NCBI GenBank assembly: GCA_028583405.1
Contig: CM053256.1
Coordinates: forward strand, 13,567,087-13,631,086
Direction of reading: 5' to 3'
Source of the DNA: Pogonophryne albipinna
Taxonomy: Eukaryota > Chordata > Actinopteri > Perciformes > Artedidraconidae
DNA length: 64,000 bases
Shown here in pieces: positions 29,401-39,437 of this stretch (position 1 is its first letter; each line of letters begins with the position of its first letter). Made by a program: the position numbers and the translations under genes. The notes under the pieces were generated by a model, which was not told where the DNA came from, made no database searches, and was given only the letters and a program-made list of their open reading frames with translations.

Positions 29401-31615
29401 TTCCGAGGAAGATTATGAGCAAAGCAGCTCAAGTAAAACGAAGAAAGCTGTGCAGTACCAATGTTCAGAATGTGATCAGAGCTTCACAGATGGCTTATTG
29501 CTTATTAGTCACCTTGAAGACCATGGAAGGCAGGAACAAGCGAAAAAGCGCAATGCATGTATTAAGTGTGGACAGGTGTTTGCTAGTCAAGGAAATCTTA
29601 TAAGACACATGAGGTTACATGAATCTGATGAAACTTTATCCTGTCCTGTCTGCTCCAAGATGTTTAGCAATGTATCTAAACTTGAAATTCACAGAACATG
29701 CCATGACCCTAATAGGCCTTTCATTTGCAAACTGTGCAATCAAAGGTTTTGGACAAGACCATCTTTATGTAGTCATTTCAGAGAAGAGCATCCAGATGAT
29801 GCATTTACTTGTCGTTTCTGTAACAAGACCTATACAGTAAAAAAATCACTAGATAGACATTATAGAAAATGGCATATTAAAGAGCAGAGGGATCTTAGGA
29901 AAACTATACAGGAAAAGAGCCGTGCTGAAGAACCATCCAGCAGTCAGGTCAGTACAACTGGTGAAAGTGATGAGGATGAAAATAACATTGAAGACAGTGA
30001 CTCTGATTCTGCACCTTACTTCCCATGCCATGTGTGTGGCAAGACATTCCCAACATCTGAAAGTCTTGAGGATCATCAGCGGTGTCACTTAGGTGAAAAA
30101 CCACATGAGTGTGCAGAATGTGGTAGATGTTTTTTTCAGGCATCCCAGTTGCAGCAGCATCAACGAATGCATAAGTCTGAATTTCAGTGTCAGGCGTGTG
30201 GCAGGGGTTTTGTCTCGCTTTTTGCACTGCGTAAACACAAGCATACGCATGGAAAGAGCCGGCCATATCGATGTTCCAAGTGTGACTTCAGTTTCACAGG
30301 TCCCTTGCAGTTGGCAGAACACATGTCTACCCACCGTGAAGAGAGCTTCCCATGCGATATATGCAATCTTGTGTTCCTCTCCAAAAGTAGTAGAGTTGAG
30401 CATCGGAAAAGCCACTCAAAGTCGGTTGACTGCCACCCCACTACAAGGGAAGAACGTGAGACATCTGTTTCACCTTCTGAGATCTCATCAGTATCCACGA
30501 AAGAACTTAAGTATCGCTGTGGTGTTTGTGGTGAGCGTTTCAGAGACCCAGAGACTCTATCAGAGCACGGTTGCATGGCAGCCAATGAGCGACAATACTC
30601 CTGTTTGGACTGTGATAAACATTTTCTGCATGAATCTCACCTGAAAAAGCACAAGGCCATCCATCAATTACCATCTAATAGCAAATATCAATGCAATCAA
30701 TGCAACGGTTGCTTTCCCTCTTCTCAGCTTTTTCTAAGCCATCTGAAGAGCCATGACAATGCCGCAGGAATAGAACACAGCAGTGAAGGTAACGATGGAG
30801 ATCAATCACATGGTTTCATATGTCCAGTTTGCCATCAGTGTTTTGCCAGTGCCACTGACTTGATTTTTCATTTTCCTGCGCATTCTGATGGTTCATTTGA
30901 ATGCAAAATGACCTTACCGTCTGGAAGTAAGCTTGAAGATCAAGATCACCTTCATGTAGGCAACTCAGCTACTGCAATTGAATGCACAGAGTGTGGCCAG
31001 AGCTTTTTGGGAAGAGATGCTTTCCGCCAGCACCATTGTTCCCAACAACAGCCCACAACAATGGAGACTAAGCGCACAAACCCATCTGCCAAGACATCTC
31101 TTCAAACTTATCAAGCAGCAGCAGGAGAGGAGGAGGATGTCGATGTTCTTGGAGAGGACTTGTACAATTGCCCTCTTTGCTCAATGGAGTTCTCCTCAAA
31201 GAGTGCCCTTTTGGAGCATCAAAATAAACAGCATGGAACGGACAATCCCTACGTATGCAAGCTTTGTGGAAAAACGTTTGCCAAGAGCCGGTACCTCAGA
31301 GAGCATGAGCGACGACATCGTCAAAAAAACACATCTCTGCAGGCCACTGACAAGTTCATATGTTCCCAGTGCAACAACACATTTAATACAGCACAAGATC
31401 TATCATTACATATGAGATTACACGCAGAAAAAGAAGTTGGAGAGTTCCGCTGTGACATGTGCTACAAGTCATTCAGCAAGTGGTCTCATCTTAAGCAGCA
31501 CCAAGAAAGTCACATGGGCCAAGTTGTATATGAATGCACAGAGTGTGACAAAGCTTTCGCTTTTCCTCACCTACTGGAGGAACATCAACAGACACATGTT
31601 GGGACCTCTCAGTAA
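23465..31615 (+). CDS. Giant poly-C2H2 zinc-finger protein (2716 aa, single coding exon)
   Basis: The start ATG at 23465 has a strong context (AAA before, G after) and follows a predicted acceptor at 23421-23423. Residues 1 to about 695 are acidic, Ser/Asn-rich and without a KRAB, BTB, SCAN or other recognised domain. From about 697 to the end there are roughly 48 zinc-finger modules, about 35 of them regular C2H2 (for example RCVKCRMQFSKMHLYVKHM near 778). At least ten end in Cys rather than His (HREKC, HQNNC, HEAFC, HEIRC, HSAKC, HKRKC), mostly as the second of a pair. TGEKP-type linkers are few. IKEEP near residue 1855 fits a SUMO-attachment motif. It is probably a nuclear DNA-binding regulator. 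It could be the fish gene called zinc finger protein 1035, but I cannot confirm that. AATAAA lies 457 bp downstream. Confidence 0.93.
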   Translation: MAQGWDSYFHNFPPLTSETSTLRNTSESEESLPKDIENFIGHHDFTGTMDSNEAPATNSNFDKNFYSSPCIENTSSDCLYQRYCKEAPLQADLEQMEKDYLPKCANSDISDLATEGLSTSGPFPSSLATDFQDLKQDWGMLATSLIEDYSDVSSCSDAGETRSSCKFMSRNSVPKSERNIATKPRSTEKVFNDTGKNMHSTGSLCPNMSETDGILPSTSNVMVGENIDECTQHKQQSPGKKVKSLTGHKQSSSTSNIVTTTGSKTVAGRNDCGTSPVQKPKECVETDPTQEKNSTNSKNGLENLTGDGLKYPNGNEDDQIMGTSPNILTQLENEQDHSDEKVLRKEMKESCDDENDSPDSTNSQVEKMEIDYQEKEIHLNTSAFSDHPGIKASNCKDATQNVAQDIFKAVMSDGHLGNASDKDENSGANHSESCLQLHSSSTAVNSCLEKELISATDKTNTTDLKQDCNGPGITSVRFLIDTTDKEEKSVTGHVESCLQPNRASTDLNRFPEKETPPEKKTMTTRTQPDGSDPDCSDQSNNKEQSVSNKIELCSDLNPNLENECPAENTNSTCSSDQQLSLNQSLVSLESASQSGDVAESARQLFEEMDTSTEEQSGLGMLYGEPLSTEDSSCDADGTKLHARHYKDTSVSGPESNSVKNSEGEALQLKSSLQMRKRLQPVIILKTSESINGTSNSYQCSDCQHTTNNVDHLIEHHHCNHDMHNFQFCKTCNLYLLKNKQTETHVCCQIKDSLELSSDSSLPKKRKRCGGHRCVKCRMQFSKMHLYVKHMRSHTGQTPYQCNGCGLYFAQPNCLQRHKRIPGRCKRPKLPVANVDAVIRETKIPPQKDLVQNKPYTNPSGCYVKLVDISKTHLCSFCGKCFSTAVEAKKHINSTHKGKSLAVSSSQCTTKHSSERTPKVENDTKGKYKCPLCPRLFKYSYNRARHLRDCVKLSLTGGKEKTSGKYRCPLCHITFTLPSNRFRHIKAFCLKECLNRLAKERAKSKEQTNQKTTDMKQKTPSKQYKLKKQPKEIKSKKQAPPALTPSKPVPRYKCSYCPAVFCHGSGKYRHMKKHEQFKLTGKIFTYRNSVFSALSKKASLSSASTKERNNTLKSTEANESLALSCTFCGSCFDTPQSLKRHERNHTGERPYRCLDCGKIYKKRAYLIIHKKNVHQRRIQCTVCRKILPTIGALIQHRNSHLKRGKLQCPDCHLQFQYPAYLLRHLESHKNRENQTSLLEDRPALKPQQSLESVKEKSGPKQRQCSICKDVFDDAHVLRKHSLTHISVSSSKQCPFCKRDSKNRRNLLRHMSVHTGDKPFSCIDCGKQFYLDAYLKLHREKCSAHQTRPLITLKSDDKKKGTHQCSYCPRTFTKKIRLQRHHDGHKTNTLLFCSGCEQFFGLTKLKQHQNNCMETPKHNTGLSSKDSVCKSTSQARQNVSSMSSKSNATNKLFFKCPHCTQRFRYRSILMRHLVSHTGVQPYSCMHCGHCYRSKSMCLKHEAFCDGVDEEDKSKIKDAAATQLSKTLTPREAAQNPKAEGEAEFKCKFCTKSFMKSRSLRRHILTHNEVKPYRCKACDSCFSRHDHLKVHEIRCRGKKTRLEICIPKISLDYVGKGWQNNCETERNAKQETFECKVCSRSFPSQSKLSRHVTMFHAPKPFKCTRCGSSFTQEGSLKKHRKTKKCRRPNNEPSETNPQTEDVTNPLKGVRNRIIQRIQPYFSKNYRYACSYCPRAFKSGWQLAVHNRLHTGERPYACEDCGERFIRKDYVRRHSAKCSQKRGHLSTRLSKSTLFKSQQTISKSPTKGFSCAYCSSRFLLFSELQEHFLNEHKLETKVPPVSSAPLQHHLSNIPNIKEEPLDESCDKQFSVEVPKPFTCPVCNMSFTNNAGLTGHLRVHTRKIPFNCKTCKKGFWNKSLLRNHKRKCRFGSVSERTKTQQLEVPLKAEIDIVLNDMLDYEETSKSVQSNFSCKDEFMDKSPQSSEEDYEQSSSSKTKKAVQYQCSECDQSFTDGLLLISHLEDHGRQEQAKKRNACIKCGQVFASQGNLIRHMRLHESDETLSCPVCSKMFSNVSKLEIHRTCHDPNRPFICKLCNQRFWTRPSLCSHFREEHPDDAFTCRFCNKTYTVKKSLDRHYRKWHIKEQRDLRKTIQEKSRAEEPSSSQVSTTGESDEDENNIEDSDSDSAPYFPCHVCGKTFPTSESLEDHQRCHLGEKPHECAECGRCFFQASQLQQHQRMHKSEFQCQACGRGFVSLFALRKHKHTHGKSRPYRCSKCDFSFTGPLQLAEHMSTHREESFPCDICNLVFLSKSSRVEHRKSHSKSVDCHPTTREERETSVSPSEISSVSTKELKYRCGVCGERFRDPETLSEHGCMAANERQYSCLDCDKHFLHESHLKKHKAIHQLPSNSKYQCNQCNGCFPSSQLFLSHLKSHDNAAGIEHSSEGNDGDQSHGFICPVCHQCFASATDLIFHFPAHSDGSFECKMTLPSGSKLEDQDHLHVGNSATAIECTECGQSFLGRDAFRQHHCSQQQPTTMETKRTNPSAKTSLQTYQAAAGEEEDVDVLGEDLYNCPLCSMEFSSKSALLEHQNKQHGTDNPYVCKLCGKTFAKSRYLREHERRHRQKNTSLQATDKFICSQCNNTFNTAQDLSLHMRLHAEKEVGEFRCDMCYKSFSKWSHLKQHQESHMGQVVYECTECDKAFAFPHLLEEHQQTHVGTSQ

Positions 31616-32077
31616 TGGTTACTGCATAACATTTATCTTAGCTTCCCTTTCATGCCTTACATCTGACTGTGTATCTCCAATTGTTATCACAACTTAAATC
31701 TAGATATAGATTTGTATTTTTTCCCTTGTGTTGCATACTTACCAAGAACTTGAATCATGTCACTATGACAGCGCATCTTCTCCTGCATGTCCATTGACAA
31801 ATGTATCGGGATTTGTATACAGCCAAACAGCCAGTTTTGTCAGTTTGTAAATCTATGACAAATATATGTTAATTGTGTAAGCTGTTTTTCAACATAAAAC
31901 AGTGTGTGTTCTGAATCAGACAATGCGTGACCTAAGGAGATCTTAATGAAAACTCTTTGAAAAAGGCTGACACTATTAATTAAACATCATGGTTATGTAT
32001 GTTTGACATTTATTTTGGGATTTAATAATTGTCAGTTTTGTTGATAATATGTAAGATATTATTCAAACATAAATAAA
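31616..32077 (+). terminator. 3' UTR with polyadenylation signal
   Basis: AT-rich sequence follows the zinc-finger stop codon, with AATAAA at 32072-32077. A second AATAAA lies at 32823-32828. Either may end the transcript. The stretch 32078-32920 has no recognised gene or repeat. Confidence 0.5.
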
Positions 32078-32920
32078 GTCATTTTAATCTAATGTTATTT
32101 TATATGATATGTACTGTAGGTAATCTTGTGCATTTTAGTGTTTTATCTTGGGTTGCATTTTTTTCAGGTTTCTATTTTTTCCGTGTACATACATTTGAAA
32201 TGTGCTGTAATTGAAAATGATTTTCACAACCCAATGTTACTTTGTTAAGGCATTTAAGTTACTTCAGTCAGATAAGAGATAAAGTCACTATAAAATACAT
32301 TTTTGTGTCACTCTTTTCTTGTATCTGTGTACTTTGTGTCAAGTTAAATACTACTGTCGCAAGCAAAGTAGGGTAAATATTTTGTGTAATATTTTACATC
32401 AGCAGGTTCACTTGTTAGAGCCAAATCAGGTGAATAGTCGGTTTGAGTGGAGTTGTGTGGTGCTGACAAAATCAGCTTGCCGTGCAAAACATTAAAGGAA
32501 TAGCTTAGAACAGTTAAATTGTTAATAAAGATCTGGTAGCTTTTACAAGAAGATACAGAAATAGCGCTTGGTAGATGACAAATTGGTCTTCATACAAAGG
32601 TAGTGTGGCAGATCAGTTGTTGGCACTATTAGAAGTTGGTCCTCGTTAGAATCAACCTTTCTTTGTTGAGTTTACAAATATTTCTTCCCAAAGTATCGAG
32701 AGATGTAGGTATCTTTCTTTAATCATTTTAACTGTTGTGACTTTAAAGTAGATTTAATTGTAGAAATGCACTGCCATGTTCTCAGATGATCTTTCATTGT
32801 AAAATATTCTATAAAATACCTTAATAAAATACACAATCTCAATTTATTTTGAAAATAAGATATGCTATATATTTTTTAATAGTGTATAAAAACCAGGAAA
32901 TTCTAAAGGGTTTCTCTTGC

Positions 32921-33531
32921 CACTATATACGCTCATCGGCCACTTATTAGGTATACCTTGCTAACAGGGCTGGACCCCTTTTGCCTTCAGAACTGCCTAA
33001 TTCTTCGTACGAGGTTTAGGTCCATATTGACATGATGGCATCACTCAGTGGCGGCAGATTTGTCGGCTGTACATCCATGATGCAAATCTCTCGTTCCACC
33101 ACATCCCAACGGTGCTCTATTTGAGATCCGGTGACTGCGGAGGCCATTTTGAGCCCGCAAACTCATTTTCATGTTCAAGAAAACAAAGATTAAGATGATT
33201 TGAATGTTGTGACATGGTGTGTTTTCCTGTTGGGAGTAGCCATAAGAAAATGGGTACAATGTGGTCATAAAGGGATGGACATGGTCAGCAACAATACTCA
33301 GGAAGGCTGCGCCGTTTTAAACAATTCCCAAATTATACCAAGGGGCCCAAAGTAAAAATATCCCCTGCACCATTACAGTTTAGCTGGCAGGAGTGGCACC
33401 TGGTGTGGTATTCTGCTGCTGTAGCCCATCTGCTTCAAGGTTCCACGTGGTGTGCATTCAGAGATGCTCTTTTGCAGACCTTGGTTGTAACTAGTGGTTA
33501 TTTGAGTTACTGTTGCCTTTCTATCATCACA
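32921..33531 (-). mobile_element. Tc1-like fragment, second family
   Basis: Begins CACTATATACGCTCATCGGC, followed by CACTTATTAGGTATACC, a common fish Tc1-type terminus, and continues with degraded minus-strand transposase sequence (for example the region giving HNIQIILIFVFLNM). It has lost its centre: sequence near 33380 belongs to the transposase N-terminal half. No right terminus is seen. Confidence 0.55.
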
Positions 33532-33555
33532 CAACTGAATTCCATTCCCCATAAC

Positions 33556-33600
33556 CAGTGGCGTTTTTATATGTACAAAAGTGGTGGGGCACAAAAAACG
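33556..33600. repeat. Short hAT end fragment
   Basis: CAGTGGCGTTTTTATATGTA resembles a hAT terminus and is followed by GGTGGGGCAC. It is interrupted after about 45 bases by the next element and no partner end was found. Confidence 0.35.
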
Positions 33601-33807
33601 TAGATGCCCAGGGCCGCCGCTTGCGGACAGGCAAGGCAGGCAACCGCTTGGGGCCCCAGACCAGTAGGGGGCCCCCGAGGGGCGACACATCTTTAAAACG
33701 ACATCAGTGTCGTTTTTTTAATTTTAATTTTGTATGCAAAATTCAGAACAACTAATTATACAAAAAATACAATTAAACAGGCATCATACATTGCCATAAG
33801 CCTTCAT

Positions 33808-33865
33808 CAAATTCAGTTCATCTACAATAGTGGGGGGCCCCATTATTGTAGATGAACTGAATTTG
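33808..33865. repeat. Perfect 22-bp inverted repeat (hairpin)
   Basis: CAAATTCAGTTCATCTACAATA (33808-33829) is repeated exactly in reverse complement at 33844-33865, with a 14-base GC-rich spacer. It lies near the left end of the large hAT. Whether it is a terminator, a foldback junction or a subterminal binding site is unknown. Confidence 0.7.
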
Positions 33866-33929
33866 AGTGAGTGACTGGGGCGATGCGCAACGTTTGCAAT
33901 GACACACAGTAGGAGACCTCCCTAATGGG

Positions 33930-35326
33930 CAGGACCGCCTTAATGCACGGGCTGACCTGGGCTGAAGCCTACGGAGATCGGAGGCCTATCATGAGCCAAA
34001 AAAATAAAACATTTATTTCGGGTGTTTTATTTTAAAGGTGACATGTCATGCTTTTCTGGTTAGTACCCGTCCCCTTGTGTGTTATGAAGGTTTTTATGCA
34101 TGTAAATGGTGTGCAGAGTCAAAACCTTCAAAGTACACCCTGTAGCGAGTAAAACTCTAAAACAGAAAATACCTCCCCAAAACGACTCGTTGGAGATACG
34201 TCACTGTCCATTTGATTCTTCCGGGTACATCATGATGTCATGTCGTCCCCGGAACAAAATGGACCAATCCGTGGAGCCGTTCCGTCCGCGGAGCCGTGAC
34301 GTTAAGCCCCCGCTGATTGGTCCAAATTGACCAATCCATGGACTTCCTCACACACTCAGTGCAGGCAGCTCTGCTGATTTCTCCTCCCTGGCTGCACGCT
34401 GATAACAGACAGTTGGGATCGCAGCGAAATTCTCTCTGCAGACCCATTCTCACAGCGTTTATCAAACTTTTTCTTACTCAATATCAAGCCACACTTATTG
34501 TTTTTACTTCGGCTGTGACTTTGTGTGTGCTCAGCTGTGTTTCGCTGTGTATCGCTAAACAAGGAAATCACACCTCCACGGAGCTCAGCGCGATTCACAA
34601 CGTCCCGACTGGTCCCGACCAATCGGAGCACACTGGGAGGGGTGGGGCAAGAGCTGCAACAAGCCGTTTAGTAGATAGAGTGAATACTGCTGAATACACA
34701 TACTATACAGAGATGCTGTATGCGAAACCAATGTGAGTTTGGAACATTGAACAATGTAAATCTATTCTAGTATACCTCAACAATGGAATTATGATCAGTG
34801 GAAATGGCCATGACATGTGACCTTTAAATAAACAAAGTCTTGGCTTTCAGAATATGAAATTCTTATTTCCCAAATCACACGGTAAATACATTTTTGAAGC
34901 TTGTAAAGGGAAGATGACAGCTCTCCCTCGCCACTCTGCTCTTCCACAGGGCCGCTTCCCCTCCCTCCGCTGAAATTATGAATGTAAGGCGTATAGTAAT
35001 CATGGATAACACGGCAGGGTCCGTTACAGTTTGTTTTCATCTGATTTCAATTAAACAAAGTCTTGGCTTTCAGAATATTAAACTTGTTTCAGCAAATTCA
35101 AATGATAAATACAGCTTTGAAGCTTGTAAAGGCATAATTACAAGCGGAGAACGGAGTAATTTAAAGTCACAGCAGGCATAACAACAGCCGGTGTTTCTCG
35201 TCAGTGTTTTCCCCGGGAAACAAACACAATACACACAAACGCTAAATGATACAAACACACACACGTATACACACACACTCGCGAGCTTCCCCCAGACCAG
35301 TAATCCAAACGAAAATATCTTCCCTC
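33930..35326 (+). mobile_element. TTF/ZMYM-type hAT family, copy 1 (left part only)
   Basis: Starts CAGGACCGCCTTAATGCACG and shares about 500 bases with the copy that begins at 57885, including AATAAACAAAGTCTTGGCTT repeated twice and the CA-rich stretch near 35250. It is interrupted by a piggyBac MITE (34036-34823) and ends abruptly at the next hAT terminus (35327). No coding part remains. Confidence 0.55.
34036..34823. mobile_element. piggyBac-type MITE (family P2), copy 2
   Basis: Ends AGGTGACATGTCATG and CATGACATGTGACCT, flanked by TTAA (34032-34035 and 34824-34827). Removing it gives TTTTATTTTAAATAAACAAAG, matching the uninterrupted family copy near 58010. It is similar to copy 1 at 21272-22097 throughout, with short indels. 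Confidence 0.85.
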
Positions 35327-35580
35327 CAGGGGCGGACTGGCCATTGGGAATACCGGGAGTTTTCCCGGTGGGCCGGTGCTGTGCGTGGGCCGGAGGACCC
35401 AAAAAATAAAAAATATGTTGCCAAAATCCTACCGGCCCACATATGTAAGTGTTCCGGCCACTCCCTTTTTTTTTCTTTCGCTTACCTAAATCCTACCGGC
35501 CCACATTTGTAAGTGTTCCAGCCACTCCCTGGAGGGGTGTGGCCCACACCCCACTGGGCTGGGTTGGGCCGTTTTGATAG
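35327..35580. repeat. End fragment of a CAGGGGCGGACTGG hAT
   Basis: Begins CAGGGGCGGACTGGCCATTG and has ACCGGCCCACAT repeated twice. It lacks a partner terminus and is followed by a Tc1-like fragment. Confidence 0.5.
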
Positions 35581-35587
35581 GCTACCT

Positions 35588-36135
35588 ATGTTCTATACTG
35601 AACAAAAATATAAATGCAACACTTTTGTTTTTGCTCCCATTTTTCATGAGATGAACTCAAAGATCTAAAACATTTTCTATATACACAAAATAACCATTTC
35701 TCTCAAATATTGTTCACAAATCTGAAAAAATCTGTGATAGTGAGCACTTCTCCTTTGCCGAGATAATCCATCCCACCTCACAGGTGTGGCATATCAAGAT
35801 GCTGATTAGACAGCATGATTATTGCACAGGTGTGCCTTAGGCTGGCCACAATAAAAGGCCACTCTGAAACGTGCAGTTTTGCTTTATTGGGGGGGTCTGG
35901 GGGGTTCCGAAAACCAGTCAGTATCTGGTGTGACCACCATTTGCCTCACGCAGTGCAACACATCTCCTTCGCATAGAGTTGATCAGGCTGTTGATTGTGG
36001 CCTGTGGAATGTTGGTCCACTCCTCTTCAATGGCTGTGCGAAGTTGCTGGATATTGGCAGGAACTGGAACACGCTGTCGTATACGCCGATCAAGAGCATC
36101 CCAAACATGCTCAATGGGTGACATGTCCGGTGAGT
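35588..36135 (-). mobile_element. Tc1-like fragment, third family (transposase C-terminus)
   Basis: The terminus CTGAACAAAAATATAAATGC follows TA. The minus strand from 36124 to 35918 reads MSPIEHVWDALDRRIRQRVP, including the catalytic glutamate of the NPIE-type motif (here SPIE), then NIPQATINSLINSMRRRC. The part upstream of this is missing, so the copy is 5'-truncated relative to the transposase. The motif order is that of vertebrate Tc1 transposases. Confidence 0.7.
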
Positions 36136-36504
36136 ATTAGGACATTTAGATGCAAGACCTTTGGACAAGTGTACTCTAAATAACTTATTGTTAAGTTAGT
36201 GTGCTATGTGTTGAGTGTATTTTATTGTATTTTCCTTCTCTGTACTCCTAGTGGTTTTTATGATACTGAAAACTGTATATTTCAACCTTAGTAGCCATAG
36301 TGCAGGCTCCAGCACAATCCTCTGTATTGGAACCATGTTCACTTACATTGTCCCTTTCAAATGAAATGGAAATAGTAAACAATAGTGGAAGCTATCCCCA
36401 AGAACAACATTCGAAAGCTCAATATGAGGAATTTGAAAATTTGAAAGCATTTTGAATTGTTAACATGTTACTGTTATAAGTTTCACTTTATTATCTGTCC
36501 TCAG
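36136..36504. other. Non-coding part of the large hAT
   Basis: AT-rich sequence with a TGTACTCCTAG and a TGTCCTCAG acceptor-like site; the latter precedes the first recognised transposase exon. Nothing else is seen. Confidence 0.4.
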
Positions 36505-37614
36505 GATCCTTTCTTAAGTTTCTGGCAGCAGCAACGGAAAAGGATAAGGTGCCCCCTCCAAATGCTGATGATTAGGGATGTCCCGATCACCTTTTTTTGC
36601 TCCCGATCCGATTCCGATCATTTGATTTTGACAATCTGCCGATACCGATTTTTCCCGATCCGATCTTTATGCAATGCATTAAGAGAAAAAAAAGGGAAAA
36701 AAGCATTCAAGTTGTCCCTTAAGGTTATTTTTTTTATTTAAATGACAACTATCCATTCTATCCAACATGGATATAGCTTCTTTTTTTCACAGCAGCATTG
36801 GATCAGTTCAGTTGTGCAGCATTGGATCAAAACAAAATAAAGCTTATCAGTGGTCCACCACAAAATAACCATGTAAACAAATTGAGTAAAGATAGTGCAG
36901 TAACAAAACAAAAATAACTCTACTGGAAAGAGGTAGCTTGACTAGCTTCACAAGTTCACATTCAGTCACAAAAAATAAAATAAAAATGTAGCTTAGTGCA
37001 GAATTCTAGCCTTAAGACTAACTAGTCTAGTAATAATGCAATGAACAACAGCAGCTTAACATAACATGAATAAACAAAGTATTATATTTCCATCTTACTG
37101 GAGTAACACAATTCAATAGTAATCAGCAGCGAACCACTTCAACACGTGTATTTCGGTGTATTCACGGCATTAATTTTGTTATTCTACAGTATTGTTGTTT
37201 TATAGTTATTTGTTAATGTAACCCAATTAGTGTTCTTTGAAAATGAAACGGATATCGCATTGTGTTTGTTACTTTCGTTGCAGTTGTATATCTTAAGTGT
37301 AATTTGGCTTGGCTTCCTATTTGTGGACATGCTTTTATTTTGAAGGAGAGGTAGCGCTGTTGACAGGAAGTTGTTGTTGCTTTGGAAACAACGTGACGGA
37401 GATTAACGGAGAAAAGTAATATCTACATATAAAGACGGAGAAAGTAAACGATAACGTTTATGGTTAAGTGTTAGCACCCCCCGAAGAGGCACAAGCTCTT
37501 ACGTTGATATTGGAGATTTCAATAAATTCAATTTGAAAAAAAAACGGGGGAAAAAATGAAAAAGCAAACAAAACGAATTTCTTAATAACGAAATTGAAAC
37601 CCGAATAGTATAGT

Positions 37615-38807
37615 GTAGAGATGGCAAATCCGGATCATTTTATGGACTCGGAGTCTTCTGAGTCAATCATTGAAGAGATCCGGATCATACGAGTCATTTG
37701 AGTCATATGAGTCAGCATGACCAAGACCGTAGAAATCCTACCGGTGAAACCGAAAAGTTGCATTTAACCAGCATATTAAACTAACGTTACATTAACCTCC
37801 GCTACACAGTGTCTTTTGCTTTAATAAAACATGTGTGTGTGTGTGCATTTTAAAAAATAAGTGTTTTGCATTATATGTATATAGTTATTTTAATATGTTC
37901 CTGTACTTAAGCTAATTTTGCACAATTGTGTTTTCATTTAATAATAATAATAATAATAATAATAATTGTATAATTACATTTTATATATTCTAACTGTTTT
38001 GCAATTTTCTATCATTTGTTTCTTTTTGTGTGCCATGTTCAAAATAAACGAGTTTCCAAGTAAGATCCTTATTGGAAATGCAGCTATTATTACAGGAGAC
38101 TGTTGCACAACATGAACATTGTGTTAGAAGTCTACACTGAAACTTAATTTAGAGCCGGAAAAATCGCGGGATCCGTGAATCCAGGTCAATGATCGAGAGA
38201 GACCAGTAGCCTACGAGGACTCAGAGCCGTAACATATAGCAGGCAGCAGATCCAGAGATCCAGCAGACTCGTCCCTATGCACGAATCTACAGCAGACTCA
38301 GCCCCTCCTCCGGCTCGCACGGCTCCCGCGAGTCCCACGGCTCCCGCGAGTCCCACGGCTCCCTCGACGAGTCGCAGGCAGACTCAGAGATTTGCGGACT
38401 CACGGCTCACTCACGGCTCACGGCTCACTCACGGCTCCCGCGAGTCCAACGGCTCCCGCGAGTCCCACGGCTCCCTCGACGAGTCGCAGCAGACTCAGAG
38501 ATTTGCGGACTCACGGCTCACTCACGGCTCACGGGACTCTCGCGGGAGCCGGAGGAGGGGCTGAATCTGCTGTTGATTCGTGCATGGCGACGAGTCTGCT
38601 GGATCTCTGGATACAACAACGTTGTAATGTGATTTTACACGTTATAAAGAGAGTAAAGAGTGACGCAATTTATAGTTTTAATTTTTACGTCACATCAGGT
38701 GTAGGACTCAAAGGACTCGGGTTAATCGAGAGGGAGACTCGTCACGACCGGCTCATTACTAGGATCCGGGTTAATGATCCGGATGAATCATGACTCGCCC
38801 ATCTCTA
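37615..38807. mobile_element. hAT element, termini TAGAGATGGC
   Basis: The left end TAGAGATGGCAAATCCGGAT and right end CGCCCATCTCTA are inverted, with perfect duplications GTATAGTG (37607-37614 and 38808-38815). The subterminal parts carry many GAGTC and ATCCGGATC repeats. The interior holds a GC-rich tandem repeat and an (AAT)n run near 37940. No transposase is seen. Confidence 0.8.
38320..38550. repeat. GC-rich tandem repeat, unit about 130 bp
   Basis: Two near-identical units, each made of shorter repeats of GGCTCCCGCGAGTCCCAC followed by GACTCAGAGATTTGCGGACT. Overlapping frames give Ala/Pro/Ser-rich or Gly/Ser-rich repeats and are not genes. Confidence 0.7.
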
Positions 38808-38979
38808 GTATAGTGTACTCGCCGTGTTGTTGTTGGTTTCTCAGGTGGCGTGTTAGATTGGTCGTGTTGAACGTAGCTCTGTTCTTTCCACCACGCGGAA
38901 CCTCCTTCTTGCAAACATTGCATCTGGCTGTTACACTGCCTTCGCTTTCAATTTTATAATACTTCCAAACTCCTGACAT
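38788..38979 (-). pseudogene. BED zinc-finger fragment of hAT transposase, copy 2
   Basis: Reads MSGVWKYYKIESEGSVTARC then NVCKKEVPRGGKNRATFN and TTNLTRHLRNQQQH, a complete-looking BED finger (CxxC, then HxxxxxH). It runs into the nested hAT, which ends it. The rest of the transposase is deleted. Confidence 0.75.
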
Positions 38980-39437
38980 TTTCTCTGTCCCGACTCCCGA
39001 GTCACCAGCTGAATGTAGCCTCTCGTTAGCTTAATGCTACTATTAGACACTGCGCCCACTCTGTTGCCAGATTTGAGAGAAATAAGCAACCAGGTCTATG
39101 AAAACAAGCCCAAAAGAAGCAACACATACATGATGTTGTGTAATTTTAAACCAAAACTAATGCCTCAGGATGACTTTAAGACGTGAACATGGTCATTTTT
39201 GTTTTGTAACATTAAATAAAATATATTTTTTTAAAGTTATAAAAAAAAAAAGATTCCAGATCCCTGATCTTTTTCTCCCGATTCCGATCTTTTAAAAATC
39301 ACGTGATCGGATCTGGACATCTCTACTGATGATGGTAAGTTAAGTATTCCACTTTTAATTGATTATACTGTGCATTGCACTCCAAAGATTCCTTTTAACA
39401 TGATATTCCCTGTTTCTTTTTTGGTCATAGCAGTTCA

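Larger units (their letters stand above)
36573..39325 (-). mobile_element. ZBED-type hAT, longer copy
   Basis: The ends TAGGGATGTCCCGATCAC and ATCTGGACATCTCTA are inverted. Perfect duplications CTGATGAT lie at 36565-36572 and 39326-39333. It shares its ends and BED finger with the 765-bp copy at 19040-19804. Another hAT is nested in it (37615-38807). It lies inside a coding exon of the TTF-type transposase, 1 base before the donor. Confidence 0.85.

Noticed and set aside
30093..30644. 183-residue frame overlapping the zinc-finger gene
   Set aside because: Out-of-frame shadow of the C2H2 repeats; regular cysteine and histidine codons produce long alternative frames.
38277..38793. Ala/Pro/Ser-rich overlapping frames
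   Set aside because: They are translations of a GC-rich tandem repeat inside a hAT element; all frames look equally repetitive.
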